Below, one piece after another: positions 37,142 to 48,335 of a DNA stretch of 64,000 nucleotides. The stretch comes from Massilia niastensis DSM 21313 (GTDB lineage: Bacteria; Pseudomonadota; Gammaproteobacteria; Burkholderiales; Burkholderiaceae_D). The notes beneath the pieces are model-generated. The model was not told where the DNA came from. It made no database searches and worked only from the letters and a program-made list of their open reading frames with translations. Position 1 is the stretch's first letter, and the number at the start of each line of letters is the position of its first letter. The stretch spans positions 1 through 64,000 of the forward strand of contig NZ_KB908100.1 in assembly GCF_000382345.1 (NCBI RefSeq). The letters are read 5' to 3'. Both the position numbers and the translations under genes were made by a program.

Positions 37142-38779
37142 TCAGCGCCCGCTGATGCGGTCGAGGAGCTGGACCGAAGCGCGCTCGCTCATCACCAGCA
37201 CCAGTTTCAGCCTGGCCCGCGTCATGCCGACGAACAGCTTGCGCAGGGACAGGTTGTCGAGTTCCTCGAAGTCGATCTCGGTGAAGATCAGCGCGGGGGC
37301 CGACTGGCCCTTGAAGCGGTAGACCGATTCGGCCAGCAGGCCGCCTTCGCGGAACATCGGGTTCCCGAACAGGTCGTAGGCGCCGGTGAACGAGCGCAGC
37401 GTGTGGGCGTCGCTCAGCTTGTCGAGTTTCAGGATCGTCGATTTCTCCCGTCCCCGGAACGAGCAGATCGCGATGTCCTGGCGCCCGAAGCCGGCGGCCA
37501 GGCACAGCGTCACCGCGCGCCGGGTCTGCGACAGCATCGCTTCCGTGTCGCCCTCCGGATAAGTCAGCTCCTCGATGTCCGCGCCCTTGAACGGGCTGCC
37601 CGCTTCGACCGGCTCATGCGCCGCGCCGATCGAGGTCAGCATGTCGACGATCTGGCGCGGGCTGCGGTAGTTGGTGGTCGAATGCAGGGTCACCCAGCCC
37701 GGCAGCGCAACCATCTCGCGCGCGTACAGGTTCTGGTCCGGATCCTCCAGCCAGATCGCACGGCCCCCCTCCCTCAGCATGCGCAGCACGATGTCGCGCC
37801 AGATCGCGGAAAAGTCCTGGCCCTCGTCGACGATGACGACGTCGTACTGCCAGGTTTCCGGCAGCTCGGCCGCGGCCAGCGATTCCTCGATCATGGTCCA
37901 GACCTCGGGCGAGGAATAGTCGGGCGTGACGTCCTGCGCGCGCAGCCAGGCGTCGCACAGCGTGTGGAAGGTCGCCACCCGCCCGCCCGCCGGCACCAGG
38001 CGTTCGATATGGTCGGCCAGCGGCCGGTTGAAGCAGACGTACAGCGGACGCAGGCCGGCGTCGACGGCCGCCGTGTACTCGGCCAGCGCCAGCTGGGTCT
38101 TGCCGCTGCCCGCCGTGCCCACCACGTGCAGCCGGAACGGGGTGAAGTCGAGCCGGCGCGCCCAGGTGGTCAGGCCGCCCGACAGGCGCGTGACCATCCT
38201 GACCGCGTGGCCGATCATCGAGCTCGGATCGGGCCGCAGGTTCAGCGTATCGCCGAGAAAGCGCGTCACCTTGTCGAATTCCTCGGTCTTCGGCGTGAGC
38301 GGCAGCGTCTCGCGGATCACCCTCGCCAGGGCCGGCTTGTTGGTCGCGTCGATGATGTGGCGCGGGTCGATGCCGGCCAGCTGCTGGTCGCGCACGATGT
38401 AGTCCGGGCAGTACAGCAGGTAGTCGATCGACAGCTCGCCGGTGTAGCGCTTGGTCAGCCCTTCGATCGTCGCCAGGATCTGGTTGCGGATCTTGCGCGG
38501 CCTGCCCTGGTAGCTCTTGACCAGTCCATCCCTGGTCTCGTTCAGGAAACCCGCCACCTGTTCGATGACCAGCATCCGTCCGTTGGGCGCGACCACGATG
38601 AAGTCGATGTCGCCATACACGGAGAAGCCCTGCTCGACATTGGTCCAGTGGACCCCGTGGTAGATGTGGTAAGGCGCATCCGCCAGCCGCTGGTCGAGGA
38701 AGGCCAGGGTTTCGATTTCGCGAGCCGCTGCACCGGTGACGGACATCTCACGCCAGCCGGCTGGATGGATATATGCCAT
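37142..38779 (-). CDS. UvrD-like helicase with degenerate NERD domain
   Basis: This 545-aa protein has an N-terminal NERD-like domain (about 20-110), then a superfamily-1 helicase core. The core has Walker A VGTAGSGKTQLAL, Walker B/II VVIVDEGQDF, motif III/IV segments near LEDPDQNLYARE and motif VI VGMTRARLKLVLV. In the nuclease-like part, GDIDFIVV keeps the acidic residues. The expected E-x-K triad end reads VIEQVAG, so the catalytic Lys is absent and nuclease activity is doubtful. The ATG at 38779 starts a family-like sequence; the frame runs 43 codons further. It is single-gene, convergent with leuA. Confidence 0.8.
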   Translation of the reverse strand: MAYIHPAGWREMSVTGAAAREIETLAFLDQRLADAPYHIYHGVHWTNVEQGFSVYGDIDFIVVAPNGRMLVIEQVAGFLNETRDGLVKSYQGRPRKIRNQILATIEGLTKRYTGELSIDYLLYCPDYIVRDQQLAGIDPRHIIDATNKPALARVIRETLPLTPKTEEFDKVTRFLGDTLNLRPDPSSMIGHAVRMVTRLSGGLTTWARRLDFTPFRLHVVGTAGSGKTQLALAEYTAAVDAGLRPLYVCFNRPLADHIERLVPAGGRVATFHTLCDAWLRAQDVTPDYSSPEVWTMIEESLAAAELPETWQYDVVIVDEGQDFSAIWRDIVLRMLREGGRAIWLEDPDQNLYAREMVALPGWVTLHSTTNYRSPRQIVDMLTSIGAAHEPVEAGSPFKGADIEELTYPEGDTEAMLSQTRRAVTLCLAAGFGRQDIAICSFRGREKSTILKLDKLSDAHTLRSFTGAYDLFGNPMFREGGLLAESVYRFKGQSAPALIFTEIDFEELDNLSLRKLFVGMTRARLKLVLVMSERASVQLLDRISGR

Positions 38780-38966
38780 GGAGCGCCCAAGGGTGCGAGG
38801 TATAAGGTAGAAATATTGTAAAGCTGTTTGCAGAATATACACACACCATTGGCGAACACGGCCAGGATTATTCAGCCAAACGAAACGATGTTGTCGTTCT
38901 CCAGGCAATGATCTTCATGCGCCCATCGCCGATCATGGAGTCACTCACCTATTCCAGGAGGACTGC

Positions 38967-39707
38967 ATGAAAGAAGCACAGCAACAGGTTGCCATCGTCA
39001 CCGGCGCATCGCGCGGCATCGGCGCCGCCGTCGCCCAACGCCTGGCCGAGGATGGCTACAAGGTGGCCGTCAACTATGCGAGCAATGCGATCGAGGCCGA
39101 AAAGACGGTCGCGGCGCTGCGCGCGGCCGGCCATGCCGCGCTCGCGGTCCGCGCCGACATCTCCCGGCCCGACGAGGTGCGCGCCCTGTTCGATACCACC
39201 GAGCGTGAACTGGGCAAGGTCGATGTCCTGGTCAACAATGCCGGCATCCTGAACACCGTGCCTGTGGCCGAGGCCAGCGACGAGCTGTTCGCGCGCAGCT
39301 TCGCCATCAATGTGCAGGGCAGCTTCAACACGCTGCGCGAGGCGGCGCAGCGGCTGAATCCGGGCGGACGCATCGTCAACTTCTCGACCACCGTGCTGGC
39401 GCTCAGGCTCCCGGGCTACGCGATCTACAGCGCCACCAAGGCCGCGGTCGAAGCGCTCACCGGGGTGTTCGCCAAGGAACTGCGCGGCCGCCAGATACGC
39501 GTGAACGCGGTGGCGCCGGGGCCGGTGGCAACCGAGCTGTTCCTCGATGGAAAAACACCGGAACAGATCGCGCAGTTCGCGCAGATGGCGCCGCTCGAAC
39601 GCCTGGGCGAGCCGCGCGACATCGCCAGCGTCGTGTCCTTCCTCGCCGGGCCGGACGCGGGATGGGTCAACGGCCAGGTGCTGCGCGTCAACGGCGGCCT
39701 TGCCTGA
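38967..39707 (+). CDS. SDR-family oxidoreductase
   Basis: This 246-aa short-chain dehydrogenase/reductase has the NAD(P)-binding TGASRGIG at residues 12-19 and the NNAG motif. The catalytic Ser region is STTVLAL and YAIYSATKA carries the catalytic Tyr and Lys. It resembles 3-oxoacyl-ACP reductase and glucose dehydrogenase-type SDRs; the substrate is unknown. A strong CAGGAGGA lies before the ATG. It is flanked by promoter-like AT-rich gaps on both sides and is probably monocistronic. Confidence 0.85.
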   Translation: MKEAQQQVAIVTGASRGIGAAVAQRLAEDGYKVAVNYASNAIEAEKTVAALRAAGHAALAVRADISRPDEVRALFDTTERELGKVDVLVNNAGILNTVPVAEASDELFARSFAINVQGSFNTLREAAQRLNPGGRIVNFSTTVLALRLPGYAIYSATKAAVEALTGVFAKELRGRQIRVNAVAPGPVATELFLDGKTPEQIAQFAQMAPLERLGEPRDIASVVSFLAGPDAGWVNGQVLRVNGGLA

Positions 39708-39848
39708 GCGCCGGGTCCATTGCGGGCGGCAAAGATGGCTGGATGAATGTTGTGGTTTTTATAACGGACTTGAAAGGGATAGCAATAATAAATTATTAAG
39801 AGCTTGCTGTAGGAATATACTGACAGCTCAACTAGGCGAGCTCCTATC

Positions 39849-40874
39849 ATGCAAACTAAAGTTTGTATCAGCGTTGACACAGAATTCAGTATCGCAGGCG
39901 CGTTTCAGGACCGTGCGCTGTTGCCGGTTGCCGAGCAGCGTGTCTGGTGCGTCGTGGACCACAAGTCGCACGGACTCGGTTTCATGCTTGGCTGCTTTGC
40001 ACGCCACCGCATCACGGCGACCTTCTTTGTCGAAGCATTGAACCGCCATTACTTCACGCATGATCCGATGCGCGACATCGCGCATCACCTGTTCGATGAA
40101 GGGCATGAAGTCCAGCTGCATGTCCATCCCTGCTGGGACGTGTTCCAGCACCACGACTGGCGCGAGCGCGCCCGCACGATCCAGACGCCGGGCATCGACG
40201 ATTTCTACCGGCGTGACGAAGGCGAATCGCTGCGCCTGATCGAGAACGGACTGCAGGTCTTCCACGACTGGAAGCTGCCGGCGCCGACCGTGTTCCGCAG
40301 CGCCAGCCTCCAGCACGATGACGCCCTGTACCGCGCGCTGGCGCGCTCCGGCATTCCCTACAGTTCCAACATCGGGATGGCGGTGTTCGACAGCGGCGAC
40401 AAGCGTTACTGCCTGTACAGCGGCCGCCACGCGCGCCATGGGGTGCTCGAATGTCCGATCCTGACCTTCTGCGACTGGAAGATGCCGGGCAAGCAGCACC
40501 TCAAGTCGCTGACCATCACCGGCAGCAGCTTTGCCGAGACGCGCATGCTGCTCGACCAGGCCCATCGCGCCGGGATCGAACAGGTCGTCATCCTGACCCA
40601 CCCGTTCGAGTACGTCCAGAACCGCGATTTCACGCTGCGCCAGATGCGCCGCCATGCGCTGAACCAGCAGCGCTTGAATTCGCTGTGCAAGTACCTGAAC
40701 AACAACCGGGATCGCTTCCATGCCTGCGGTGTCGCCACCGCGGCAAGCGCGCCGATGCATCACAATTCCAGCCGGAACCTCCTGATCCAGGGAAGCCTGC
40801 TGAAAACCGTGCCGCGCATGGCCGAACAGTTTGTCTACGACAAGTACAGCAACTGGCAGCTTGCGCGCCATTGA
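39849..40874 (+). CDS. polysaccharide deacetylase family protein (WalW-like)
   Basis: This 341-aa protein of the NodB-fold carbohydrate esterase class starts with CISVDTEFSI, where the Asp pair region normally binds metal. The HEVQLHVHP segment provides the histidines and ILTHPFEYVQN ends the barrel. No signal peptide is seen, so it is likely cytoplasmic, as in WalW proteins linked to cell-surface polysaccharide synthesis. A 141-bp AT-rich gap upstream (39708-39848) probably contains its promoter. No glycan cluster adjoins it. Confidence 0.75.
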   Translation: MQTKVCISVDTEFSIAGAFQDRALLPVAEQRVWCVVDHKSHGLGFMLGCFARHRITATFFVEALNRHYFTHDPMRDIAHHLFDEGHEVQLHVHPCWDVFQHHDWRERARTIQTPGIDDFYRRDEGESLRLIENGLQVFHDWKLPAPTVFRSASLQHDDALYRALARSGIPYSSNIGMAVFDSGDKRYCLYSGRHARHGVLECPILTFCDWKMPGKQHLKSLTITGSSFAETRMLLDQAHRAGIEQVVILTHPFEYVQNRDFTLRQMRRHALNQQRLNSLCKYLNNNRDRFHACGVATAASAPMHHNSSRNLLIQGSLLKTVPRMAEQFVYDKYSNWQLARH

Positions 40875-40991
40875 GGGAAGGGTCCGGCACTGGCGCAGGG
40901 CCGGACTACGGAAAAAGCTATGCATCGCCGTGCTACGGCAGGCGCAGCCTATAATCGCCATGTGTTCCCTACCGGCGTTGCTGCCGTATTC

Positions 40992-41627
40992 ATGCGCATG
41001 ACTTACCGCCTCGCCATCTTCGACTTCGACGGTACTCTCGCCGACTCGTTTCCATTCTTCATGAGCGTGTTCAACGAGATCGCCGACGAGCATGGCTTTC
41101 GCCGCGTCGACGCGGAACAGGCGGCCCGGCTGCGCCACTATGGACCGCGCGACATCATGCGCCACGTCGGCATGCCGGCGTGGAAGCTGCCGCTCGCCTC
41201 GCGCTCGTTCGTCGAACGGATGCGCCAGAATGCCGAGCGCATCCCGCTGTTCGAAGGCGTCGGCGACACGCTGCGCGAACTGGACCGCAATGGCGTGCAA
41301 CTGGCGGTGGTGTCCTCGAATTCGGAACAGAACGTGCGCCTGGTCCTCGGCCCGGAACTGGGCGCGCTGGTCGGGTACTACGAATGCGGGATGTCGATCT
41401 TCGGCAAGGCCGCGCGCATCCGCAAGGTGCTCAAGCTTGCGATGGTCCCGGCCGCGCAGGCGCTCTACGTGGGCGACCAGTCCACCGATGCCGACGCCGC
41501 GCGCAAGGCCGGCGTCGCCTTCGGGGCGGTGACCTGGGGCTATGCGTCGATCGAGGCGCTGCGCCGCGTCGCGCCGCAGCGCGAGTTCGCCACGCCGGCC
41601 GACCTGCTGTCGATCATGCGCTGCTGA
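40992..41627 (+). CDS. HAD-family hydrolase (phosphoglycolate phosphatase-like)
   Basis: This 211-aa haloacid-dehalogenase-fold phosphatase has motif I FDFDGTLADS, motif II VVSSNSEQN, a Lys in IFGKAARIRKVL and motif III GDQSTDADAARKAG. An all-helical cap lies between motifs I and II, as in Gph-type enzymes. The substrate is unknown. A TATAAT at 40950-40955 is a possible -10. ATG codons at 40992 and 40998 are both suitable starts. It converges on the molybdenum hydroxylase operon with a 5-bp gap. Confidence 0.82.
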   Translation: MRMTYRLAIFDFDGTLADSFPFFMSVFNEIADEHGFRRVDAEQAARLRHYGPRDIMRHVGMPAWKLPLASRSFVERMRQNAERIPLFEGVGDTLRELDRNGVQLAVVSSNSEQNVRLVLGPELGALVGYYECGMSIFGKAARIRKVLKLAMVPAAQALYVGDQSTDADAARKAGVAFGAVTWGYASIEALRRVAPQREFATPADLLSIMRC

Positions 41628-41632
41628 GGATC

Positions 41633-43833
41633 CTATAAAAGTTTATCCAGCGTGATCGGCAGGTCGCGGATGCGGCGGCCGGTGGCGTGCCAGACCGCGT
41701 TGGCCACCGCGGCGGCCACGCCGGTGATGCCGATCTCGCCGATGCCTTTCGCCCCCAGCGGGTTGACATGCGGGTCGTCCTCGTCGACGACATGCACCTC
41801 GATGCTCCCGATGTCGGCATTCACGGGCACGTGGTACTCGGCCAGGTTGCCGTTCACGGCGCGCCCGTCGAAGCGGTCGAACACGGTCTCCTCGAACAAA
41901 GCCATGCCCAGGCCGCCGACGATGCCGCCCATGAGCTGGCTGCGCCCGGTCTTCGCATTCAGCAGCCGCCCCACGCCATAGACGCCGACCACGCGCGGCA
42001 CCCGCAACGTTCCCAGGTCCTCGTCGACCTCGACCTCGACGAACACGGCGCCGAAGGCGTGCATCGAGTAGGCCTTCTTCTCCTCGCCCGGTTCCGCGCG
42101 GGCCTCGGCCTCCACCGGGCCGCCATGGCGCGCCGCGATCACGCCCATCGATTCGCGCCGCATCGGCTCGCCCGGCAGGTACAGTTCGCCGTGCTCCACC
42201 TCGAGCTCGCCGGGCAGTGCGCCGTGCAGCGGCGAGGTCGGGTCGGCCGCGGCAATCCCGGCCAGCTTCAGGCGCAGTGCGCGGCACGCCGCCTGCACCG
42301 CCGGCGCCACGCTGGCCACCGTGGCCGAGCCCCCCGAGACCGGCGCTTCCGGCAGCGCCGAGTCGCCCAGCGCGAAGCCGACCTGCTCCAGCGCCACCCC
42401 GAGGGCATCGGCGGCGACCTGGCACATCACGGTATAGGTGCCGGTGCCGAGTTCGTGGGTGGCCGAAGCCACGACGACGCTGCCGTCCGGATGCAGCACG
42501 GCGCGCGCCTGCGCCGGCGAGCGGTTGGCCGGGTAGGTGGTGGTCGCCATGCCCCATCCGACCAGCTTGCCGTCGCGCCGCATCGAACGCGGCCGCGGGT
42601 CGCGCTCCTGCCAGCCGAAGCGGCGCGCGCCTTCCTCGTAGCACTGGCGCAGCGACTTGCTGGAGAACGGCAGGTCCTTGCCGGGATCGCGATCGGTGTA
42701 GTTCTTCAGCCGCAGCGCGACCGGGTCCATGTCCAGCGCGACCGCCAGCTCGTCCATGGCGCTCTCCAGCGCGAACGAGCCGCTCGCCTCGCCCGGCGCG
42801 CGCATGAAGCTCGGCGTCCCCAGGTGCATGCGCGCGAGCCGGTGCGTGGTTTCCTGGTTCGGGCTGGCGTACATCATGCGCGTCATCAGGCCGCAGGGCT
42901 CCATCCAGTCCTCGATCATCGAGGTATGGGCAATGGTGTCGTGGCGCACGGCGCTCAGGCGGCCATCGGAGAACGCCGCCAGCAGCATCTCCTGCTGGGT
43001 GACCGGACGCGCGCCCACCGGACCGAACATCTGGGAGCGCTCGAGCACCAGCTTGACCGGGCGGCCCGCCTGCCGCGCCGCCATCGCGGCCAGCACCACG
43101 TGCGACCAGACCGAGCCCTTGCAGCCGAACGCCCCGCCCACGTAGGGACAGCGCACCGTCACCTTCCCGGGCGCGATGCCGAGCGTCTCGGCCACGCTGC
43201 GCTGCACGCCCTTGATGTACTGGGTCGTGTCGTACAGGGTCAGGTGGTCTCCGTCCCAGGCCGCGATGGTGGCGTGCGGCTCGATCGGGTTGTGGTGCTC
43301 GACCGGCGTGGAGTACACCGCCTCGTGCACCACGCTGGCGGCCAGCCTGCCCGCGTGCACGTCGCCGCGCCGGGTGTCGGTGGACTGGGCCAGCACCTTG
43401 TCGGGCGGATGCACCGACTGGCGCGCCTCCCCGAAATCGAGCACCGCCGGGGCGCGTTCGTAGTCGATGCGCAGCAGCGCCGCCGCTTCCCGGGCACGCT
43501 CGAGGGTAGCGGCCACCACCACCGCGACCGGCTGGTTGTTGTAGTGCACCAGGTCGTCCTGCAGCAGGCTCAGGATGCGTCCGATCGGCGGAGACAGCTT
43601 GCCGTGCCTGGTTTCCTCCGGCAGCCGCGGCGCGTTCTCGTGGGTCATCACCAGCAGCACGCCGGGCGCCTGGCGCGCGCGCGCCGTGTCGATGCGGATG
43701 ATCCGTCCGTTGGGGACGGTGCTGGTGACCAGTACCGCGTGCGCCAGGTTCTCGACCGGATGCTCGGCCGCGTAGCGCGCGGCGCCGCTGACCTTGGCCC
43801 AGCCGTCGGTACGGTCGACGGGCGCCCCGATGT

Positions 43834-43837
<4 letters not shown>
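41633..43837 (-). CDS. Pao/XDH-type molybdopterin-binding subunit
   Basis: This is the 734-aa large subunit of a xanthine oxidase-family molybdenum hydroxylase, which hydroxylates aldehydes or N-heterocycles. It shows GAFGCKGSVWSHV (molybdopterin cytosine dinucleotide region), ELGTGTYTVMCQ and the GAKGIGEIG segment carrying the catalytic Glu. A good GGGAGG precedes the ATG at 43837, which overlaps the FAD subunit stop by 4 nt. It is closest in organisation to E. coli PaoC. A dedicated MCD-insertion chaperone (XdhC/PaoD) is not adjacent. Confidence 0.88.
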
Positions 43838-44781
<944 letters not shown>

Positions 44782-44791
44782 GCCCGTCCCC

Positions 44792-45367
44792 TCAGGTACC
44801 GAAGTCGGCGTTACGCTCCACCACGCTGCGCACCGCCGCCACGATGTTGGCATAGGCGCCGCAACGGCACAGGTTACCGCTCATGCGTTCGCGGATCTCG
44901 GCGTCGCCCAGGGCGCCGGGGCGCTCGCCCGCCGTCACGGCGCTGGCCTGGCCCTCGCGCGCTTCGCGCAGCAGGGCGACCGCCGAACACACCTGGCCGG
45001 GCGTGCAATACCCGCACTGGAAAGCGTCATGCTCGATGAACGCGGCCTGCACCGGGTGCGGCCGGCCGTCCGCCGCCAGGCCTTCGACGGTGACGATCTC
45101 GCGGCCCTCCTGCATGATGGCCAGGGTCAGGCAGGCATTGATGCGCTGTCCGTCGACCAGCACGGTGCAGGCGCCGCACTGGCCATGGTCGCATCCCTTC
45201 TTGGTACCGGTCAGCCCGAGCACTTCGCGCAGCGCATCGAGCAGGGTGACGCGCGGCTCGATCGACAGCGTGCAGTCGGCGCCGTTGACGCGCAGGGTGA
45301 CGGGCTGCTCGGGGACATGGATGGACGTGGATGGGCGCTGGAAGGGTGTCAGGTCGTCGTCTGGCAT
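44792..45367 (-). CDS. Pao/XDH-type [2Fe-2S] subunit
   Basis: This 191-aa small subunit has two [2Fe-2S] sites. The N-terminal plant-type ferredoxin fold has KKGCDHGQCGACTV and a later NAC; the C-terminal helical domain has QCGYCTPGQV and NLCRCGAY. It passes electrons from the molybdenum site to FAD. E. coli PaoA has a Tat signal. Neither this start nor an in-frame Met 13 codons upstream shows a twin-arginine motif, so this enzyme may be cytoplasmic. It is the first gene of the three-gene operon. Confidence 0.87.
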   Translation of the reverse strand: MPDDDLTPFQRPSTSIHVPEQPVTLRVNGADCTLSIEPRVTLLDALREVLGLTGTKKGCDHGQCGACTVLVDGQRINACLTLAIMQEGREIVTVEGLAADGRPHPVQAAFIEHDAFQCGYCTPGQVCSAVALLREAREGQASAVTAGERPGALGDAEIRERMSGNLCRCGAYANIVAAVRSVVERNADFGT

Positions 45368-45445
45368 GATGGCTCGCTTCACAAGAATGCGCAGGCTCCG
45401 CCCCATGGCGGGTGCCCCCTGCGCGGGGCCGAAAGACAGCGGGAA

Positions 45446-46681
45446 TCACCCCTTCACGCAGACCACCTGCTTCAGGGTATGGACCACTTCGACCAGCTCG
45501 CGCTGGGCATGCATGACGGCGTCGATATCCTTGTACGCCATCGGGATTTCATCGATCACGCCTTCGTCCTTGCGGCACTCGACGCCCTGGGTGGCGCGCT
45601 CCTGGTCGGCCCGGGTGAAGCGGCGCTTGGCTTCGGTGCGGCTCATCAGGCGGCCGGCGCCGTGGCTGCAGCTGTTGAAGCTCTCGGGATTGCCCTTGCC
45701 GCGCACGATGAAGCTCTTCGCGCCCATCGAGCCCGGAATGATGCCGAGCTCGCCCTCGCGCGCCGACACCGCGCCCTTGCGCGTGACCAGCACGTCCTTG
45801 CCGAAGTGGCGCTCGCGCTGCACGTAGTTGTGGTGGCAGTTGACCGCTTCCACATGGGTCTCGAAGGGCTTGGTGATGACGCTGCGCACCGCCTGGATCA
45901 GGTTCTGCATCATGACTTCGCGGTTGATGCGCGCGAACTTCTGCGCCCAGCCGACCGCCTCGACGTAGTCGTCGTAGTGCTCGGTGCCCTCCTCGAGGTA
46001 GGCCAGGTCCTGGTCGGGCAGGTTGACCATGTGGCGCCGCATGTCCTGGCGCGCCAGCTCGATGAAATGGGTGCCGATCGCATTGCCCACGCCGCGCGAG
46101 CCGGAGTGCAGCATCAGCCAGACGGCGCCGGTCTCGTCGAGGCAGACCTCGACGAAGTGGTTGCCGCTGCCGAGCGTGCCGAGGTGCCTGTAGTTGTTCG
46201 AGTGGCGCAGCTTGGGGTACTTGCGGCAGATTTCCTCGAACTCGCCCCTGAGCTGGGCCCAGCCCGCATCGACCGCGGCCGGCGGCTTGTTCCAGGACCC
46301 GACGTCGCCGCCCCTGGCGTTGCGGGTCCTGGGCGAGATGCCATGCGGGACCGCCTGCTCGATGGCGCTGCGCAGCTTGCCGAGGTTGTCGGGCAGGTCT
46401 TCGGCGCGCAGGGTGGTCTTGGCCGCCATCATGCCGCAGCCGATGTCGACGCCGACCGCCGCCGGGATGACCGCACCCAGGGTGGGAATCACGCTGCCGA
46501 TGGTCGAGCCCTTGCCGACGTGGACGTCGGGCATCACTGCGACGTGATGAAACACGAAGGGCAGCTGGGCCAGCTTCGCCAGCTGTTCCTTTGCCTCGGG
46601 CTCGACCGGCACCCCGCGCGTCCACATCTTGACCGGACGCCCCTTCGTACCGCCGAGCAGCTCAAAGTCGTTCTGTTCCAT
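45446..46681 (-). CDS. rtcB: RtcB-family RNA ligase
   Basis: RtcB joins RNA 3'-phosphate or 2',3'-cyclic phosphate ends to 5'-OH ends in RNA repair. The 411-aa protein shows the metal-site Cys in GVDIGCGM, the HHNYVQRERHFG segment and the GMP-accepting His region NSCSHGAGRLMSR. It lies upstream of, and on the same strand as, the molybdenum enzyme genes but with a 78-bp gap and no functional link. No RtcA, RtcR or archease gene adjoins it. The ATG at 46681 matches the short N-terminus of bacterial RtcB. Confidence 0.92.
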   Translation of the reverse strand: MEQNDFELLGGTKGRPVKMWTRGVPVEPEAKEQLAKLAQLPFVFHHVAVMPDVHVGKGSTIGSVIPTLGAVIPAAVGVDIGCGMMAAKTTLRAEDLPDNLGKLRSAIEQAVPHGISPRTRNARGGDVGSWNKPPAAVDAGWAQLRGEFEEICRKYPKLRHSNNYRHLGTLGSGNHFVEVCLDETGAVWLMLHSGSRGVGNAIGTHFIELARQDMRRHMVNLPDQDLAYLEEGTEHYDDYVEAVGWAQKFARINREVMMQNLIQAVRSVITKPFETHVEAVNCHHNYVQRERHFGKDVLVTRKGAVSAREGELGIIPGSMGAKSFIVRGKGNPESFNSCSHGAGRLMSRTEAKRRFTRADQERATQGVECRKDEGVIDEIPMAYKDIDAVMHAQRELVEVVHTLKQVVCVKG

Positions 46682-46811
46682 GCGGCGTATCATCGCGTAA
46701 ATCAAAAAACCATGGAGTTCGGCTGAAACGCGCGGATTCCCTGTCGAAGATCAAAGGCGCCTTGCGCGCCGCATGAACACTGGTGGGTGTTTCGAACAGG
46801 AAAGGCCGACC

Positions 46812-47846
46812 ATGCCGACGCTGACGACCCGCCTTGCTGCCCTGGCCCTCCTGCTGGCCGCCAGCGCCGCCGGCGCGCAGGATGCCCGCTACTTCACCTA
46901 CGAGAACGACGGCTTCTTCGGCACCGACCGCTACTATACGAACGGTCTCGCGTTCACGGCGCGCCATATGGCCGACGAGCGCTCCGCGCTGGCGCGCGGC
47001 TGGGCCGATGGACTGTGCCGCTGGTTCGGCTGCGAAGGACAGCGGCTGCTGTACACCCGGAACAGCTTCGGGCAGCTGATGTACACGCCCGGCGACATCA
47101 GCATTCCCACCTGCCAGCCCTGCGACCGCCCCTACGCCGGCCTGCTCTACCTGGAGCGCGACTACCTGTTCCTGTCGGAAGACGGCCAGACCCTGACCAC
47201 CCTCGGCGCCCAGGCCGGCCTGACGGGACGATGGTCGCTGGCCGAGCCGGCGCAAAAGCTGGTGCACCGCATCCTCGACCGGCCCTTGCCACAGGGCTGG
47301 GACCACCAGGTCGGCAATTCGCTGGCCTTCGTGCTGTCGGTCGAGCGCCGCTCGGCCTGGCCGGCGCTGTCAGGCGCGCTGTGGGGCGACGTGCGCCTGC
47401 AGACCAATGCCTACTGGCGGGTCGGGCTCGGTACCCTGGTGAGCTACGCGGCGGGCGGCGTGGTGCTCTCGGTCGGCAAGGACCTGCCGGCCGTCTCGCC
47501 CATGCCGCCCGGGATCACGCACCGCATCTCGCGCGGCAACGTGGCGACCTCGTGCCGCTGGGACTGGGTGCAGTGCACGGCCTTCGCCGGGGTCGAGGGA
47601 CGCTGGATGGGATACAACCTGTTCCTCCAGGGCCGGCCGTGGCGCAGCGACCCGCAGGTCCGGCCGCGGCGCTGGGTGACCGACCTGATGACCGGCCTGC
47701 GCCTGGATTTTCCGCGCACCCGGGGACCCGGCCATGGACCGTGGTTCATGCAGTTCAAGGTGACGCGGCGTAGCCCGGAATTCCGTTCGCCGAGACCGGC
47801 GCCGCGCCACACGGTCGGCGCACTGACCCTCGGCACCGAATTCTGA
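46812..47846 (+). CDS. lipid A deacylase LpxR-family outer-membrane protein
   Basis: This 344-aa exported protein has a signal peptide ending in ASAAGAQD. The mature N-terminus, RYFTYENDGFFGTDRYYTNG, matches the DUF2219/LpxR family, whose Asn-Asp pair and later residues form the calcium-dependent active site. The protein would be an outer-membrane beta-barrel that removes the 3'-acyloxyacyl chain of lipid A. Length is near the family norm. Several cysteines near CRWFGCEG and CQPC are unusual for a barrel and may form loop disulfides. The ATG at 46812 follows AGGAAAGG; an in-frame Met 13 codons upstream is less likely. Confidence 0.82.
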   Translation: MPTLTTRLAALALLLAASAAGAQDARYFTYENDGFFGTDRYYTNGLAFTARHMADERSALARGWADGLCRWFGCEGQRLLYTRNSFGQLMYTPGDISIPTCQPCDRPYAGLLYLERDYLFLSEDGQTLTTLGAQAGLTGRWSLAEPAQKLVHRILDRPLPQGWDHQVGNSLAFVLSVERRSAWPALSGALWGDVRLQTNAYWRVGLGTLVSYAAGGVVLSVGKDLPAVSPMPPGITHRISRGNVATSCRWDWVQCTAFAGVEGRWMGYNLFLQGRPWRSDPQVRPRRWVTDLMTGLRLDFPRTRGPGHGPWFMQFKVTRRSPEFRSPRPAPRHTVGALTLGTEF

Positions 47847-47922
47847 TCGCGGTTGCGCGCGGCTGGAGGCGCTTCTATACTCGGCAGGTGATGCACTGTT
47901 GCATCATCAACCACGGACTACC

Positions 47923-48330
47923 ATGCGCCTTCCCCTTCTCCTGCTGGCCCCCATGCTGCTGGCCGGCTGCACCAGCGATTCGACCAGCTACCTCATCGAC
48001 GGCAGCAACCAGCACGCGCTCATCGTGCGGGTCGACCAGGAGTATTTCTGGAGCAAGCGCGCGGTCCTGCGCCTCATCGTGTCGAACATGCCGGACTGCC
48101 AGCGCCAGATGGAACTGGGCCAGGTGCGGCTGCCTGGCCTGGAAATCGAACTGTTCGACAATGGCAATGGCGTGTATACGCTGCGTGCGGACGACGAAGC
48201 CTGGCAGGTCGAGACCCAGGGGTGCAACGAGCTGGAAGCGCCCGACGCCGACAGCGTGACCGGGCAGGCGCTGGGCATCTTCCGGCTCGACGGGAACGAC
48301 GGGCTGGTGTTCGAAAAACCGGAAGCGTAA
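47923..48330 (+). CDS. small lipoprotein of unknown function
   Basis: This 135-aa lipoprotein has a short signal peptide with lipobox MLLAGC, then TSDSTSYLIDGSNQHALIV. The mature domain is mostly beta and contains two cysteines (PDCQRQM and TQGCNEL) that may pair. I do not recognise a family. It follows the LpxR-like gene by 76 bp on the same strand and may share its envelope context. It converges on the PAP2 gene. Confidence 0.65.
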   Translation: MRLPLLLLAPMLLAGCTSDSTSYLIDGSNQHALIVRVDQEYFWSKRAVLRLIVSNMPDCQRQMELGQVRLPGLEIELFDNGNGVYTLRADDEAWQVETQGCNELEAPDADSVTGQALGIFRLDGNDGLVFEKPEA

Positions 48331-48335
48331 CCCCT

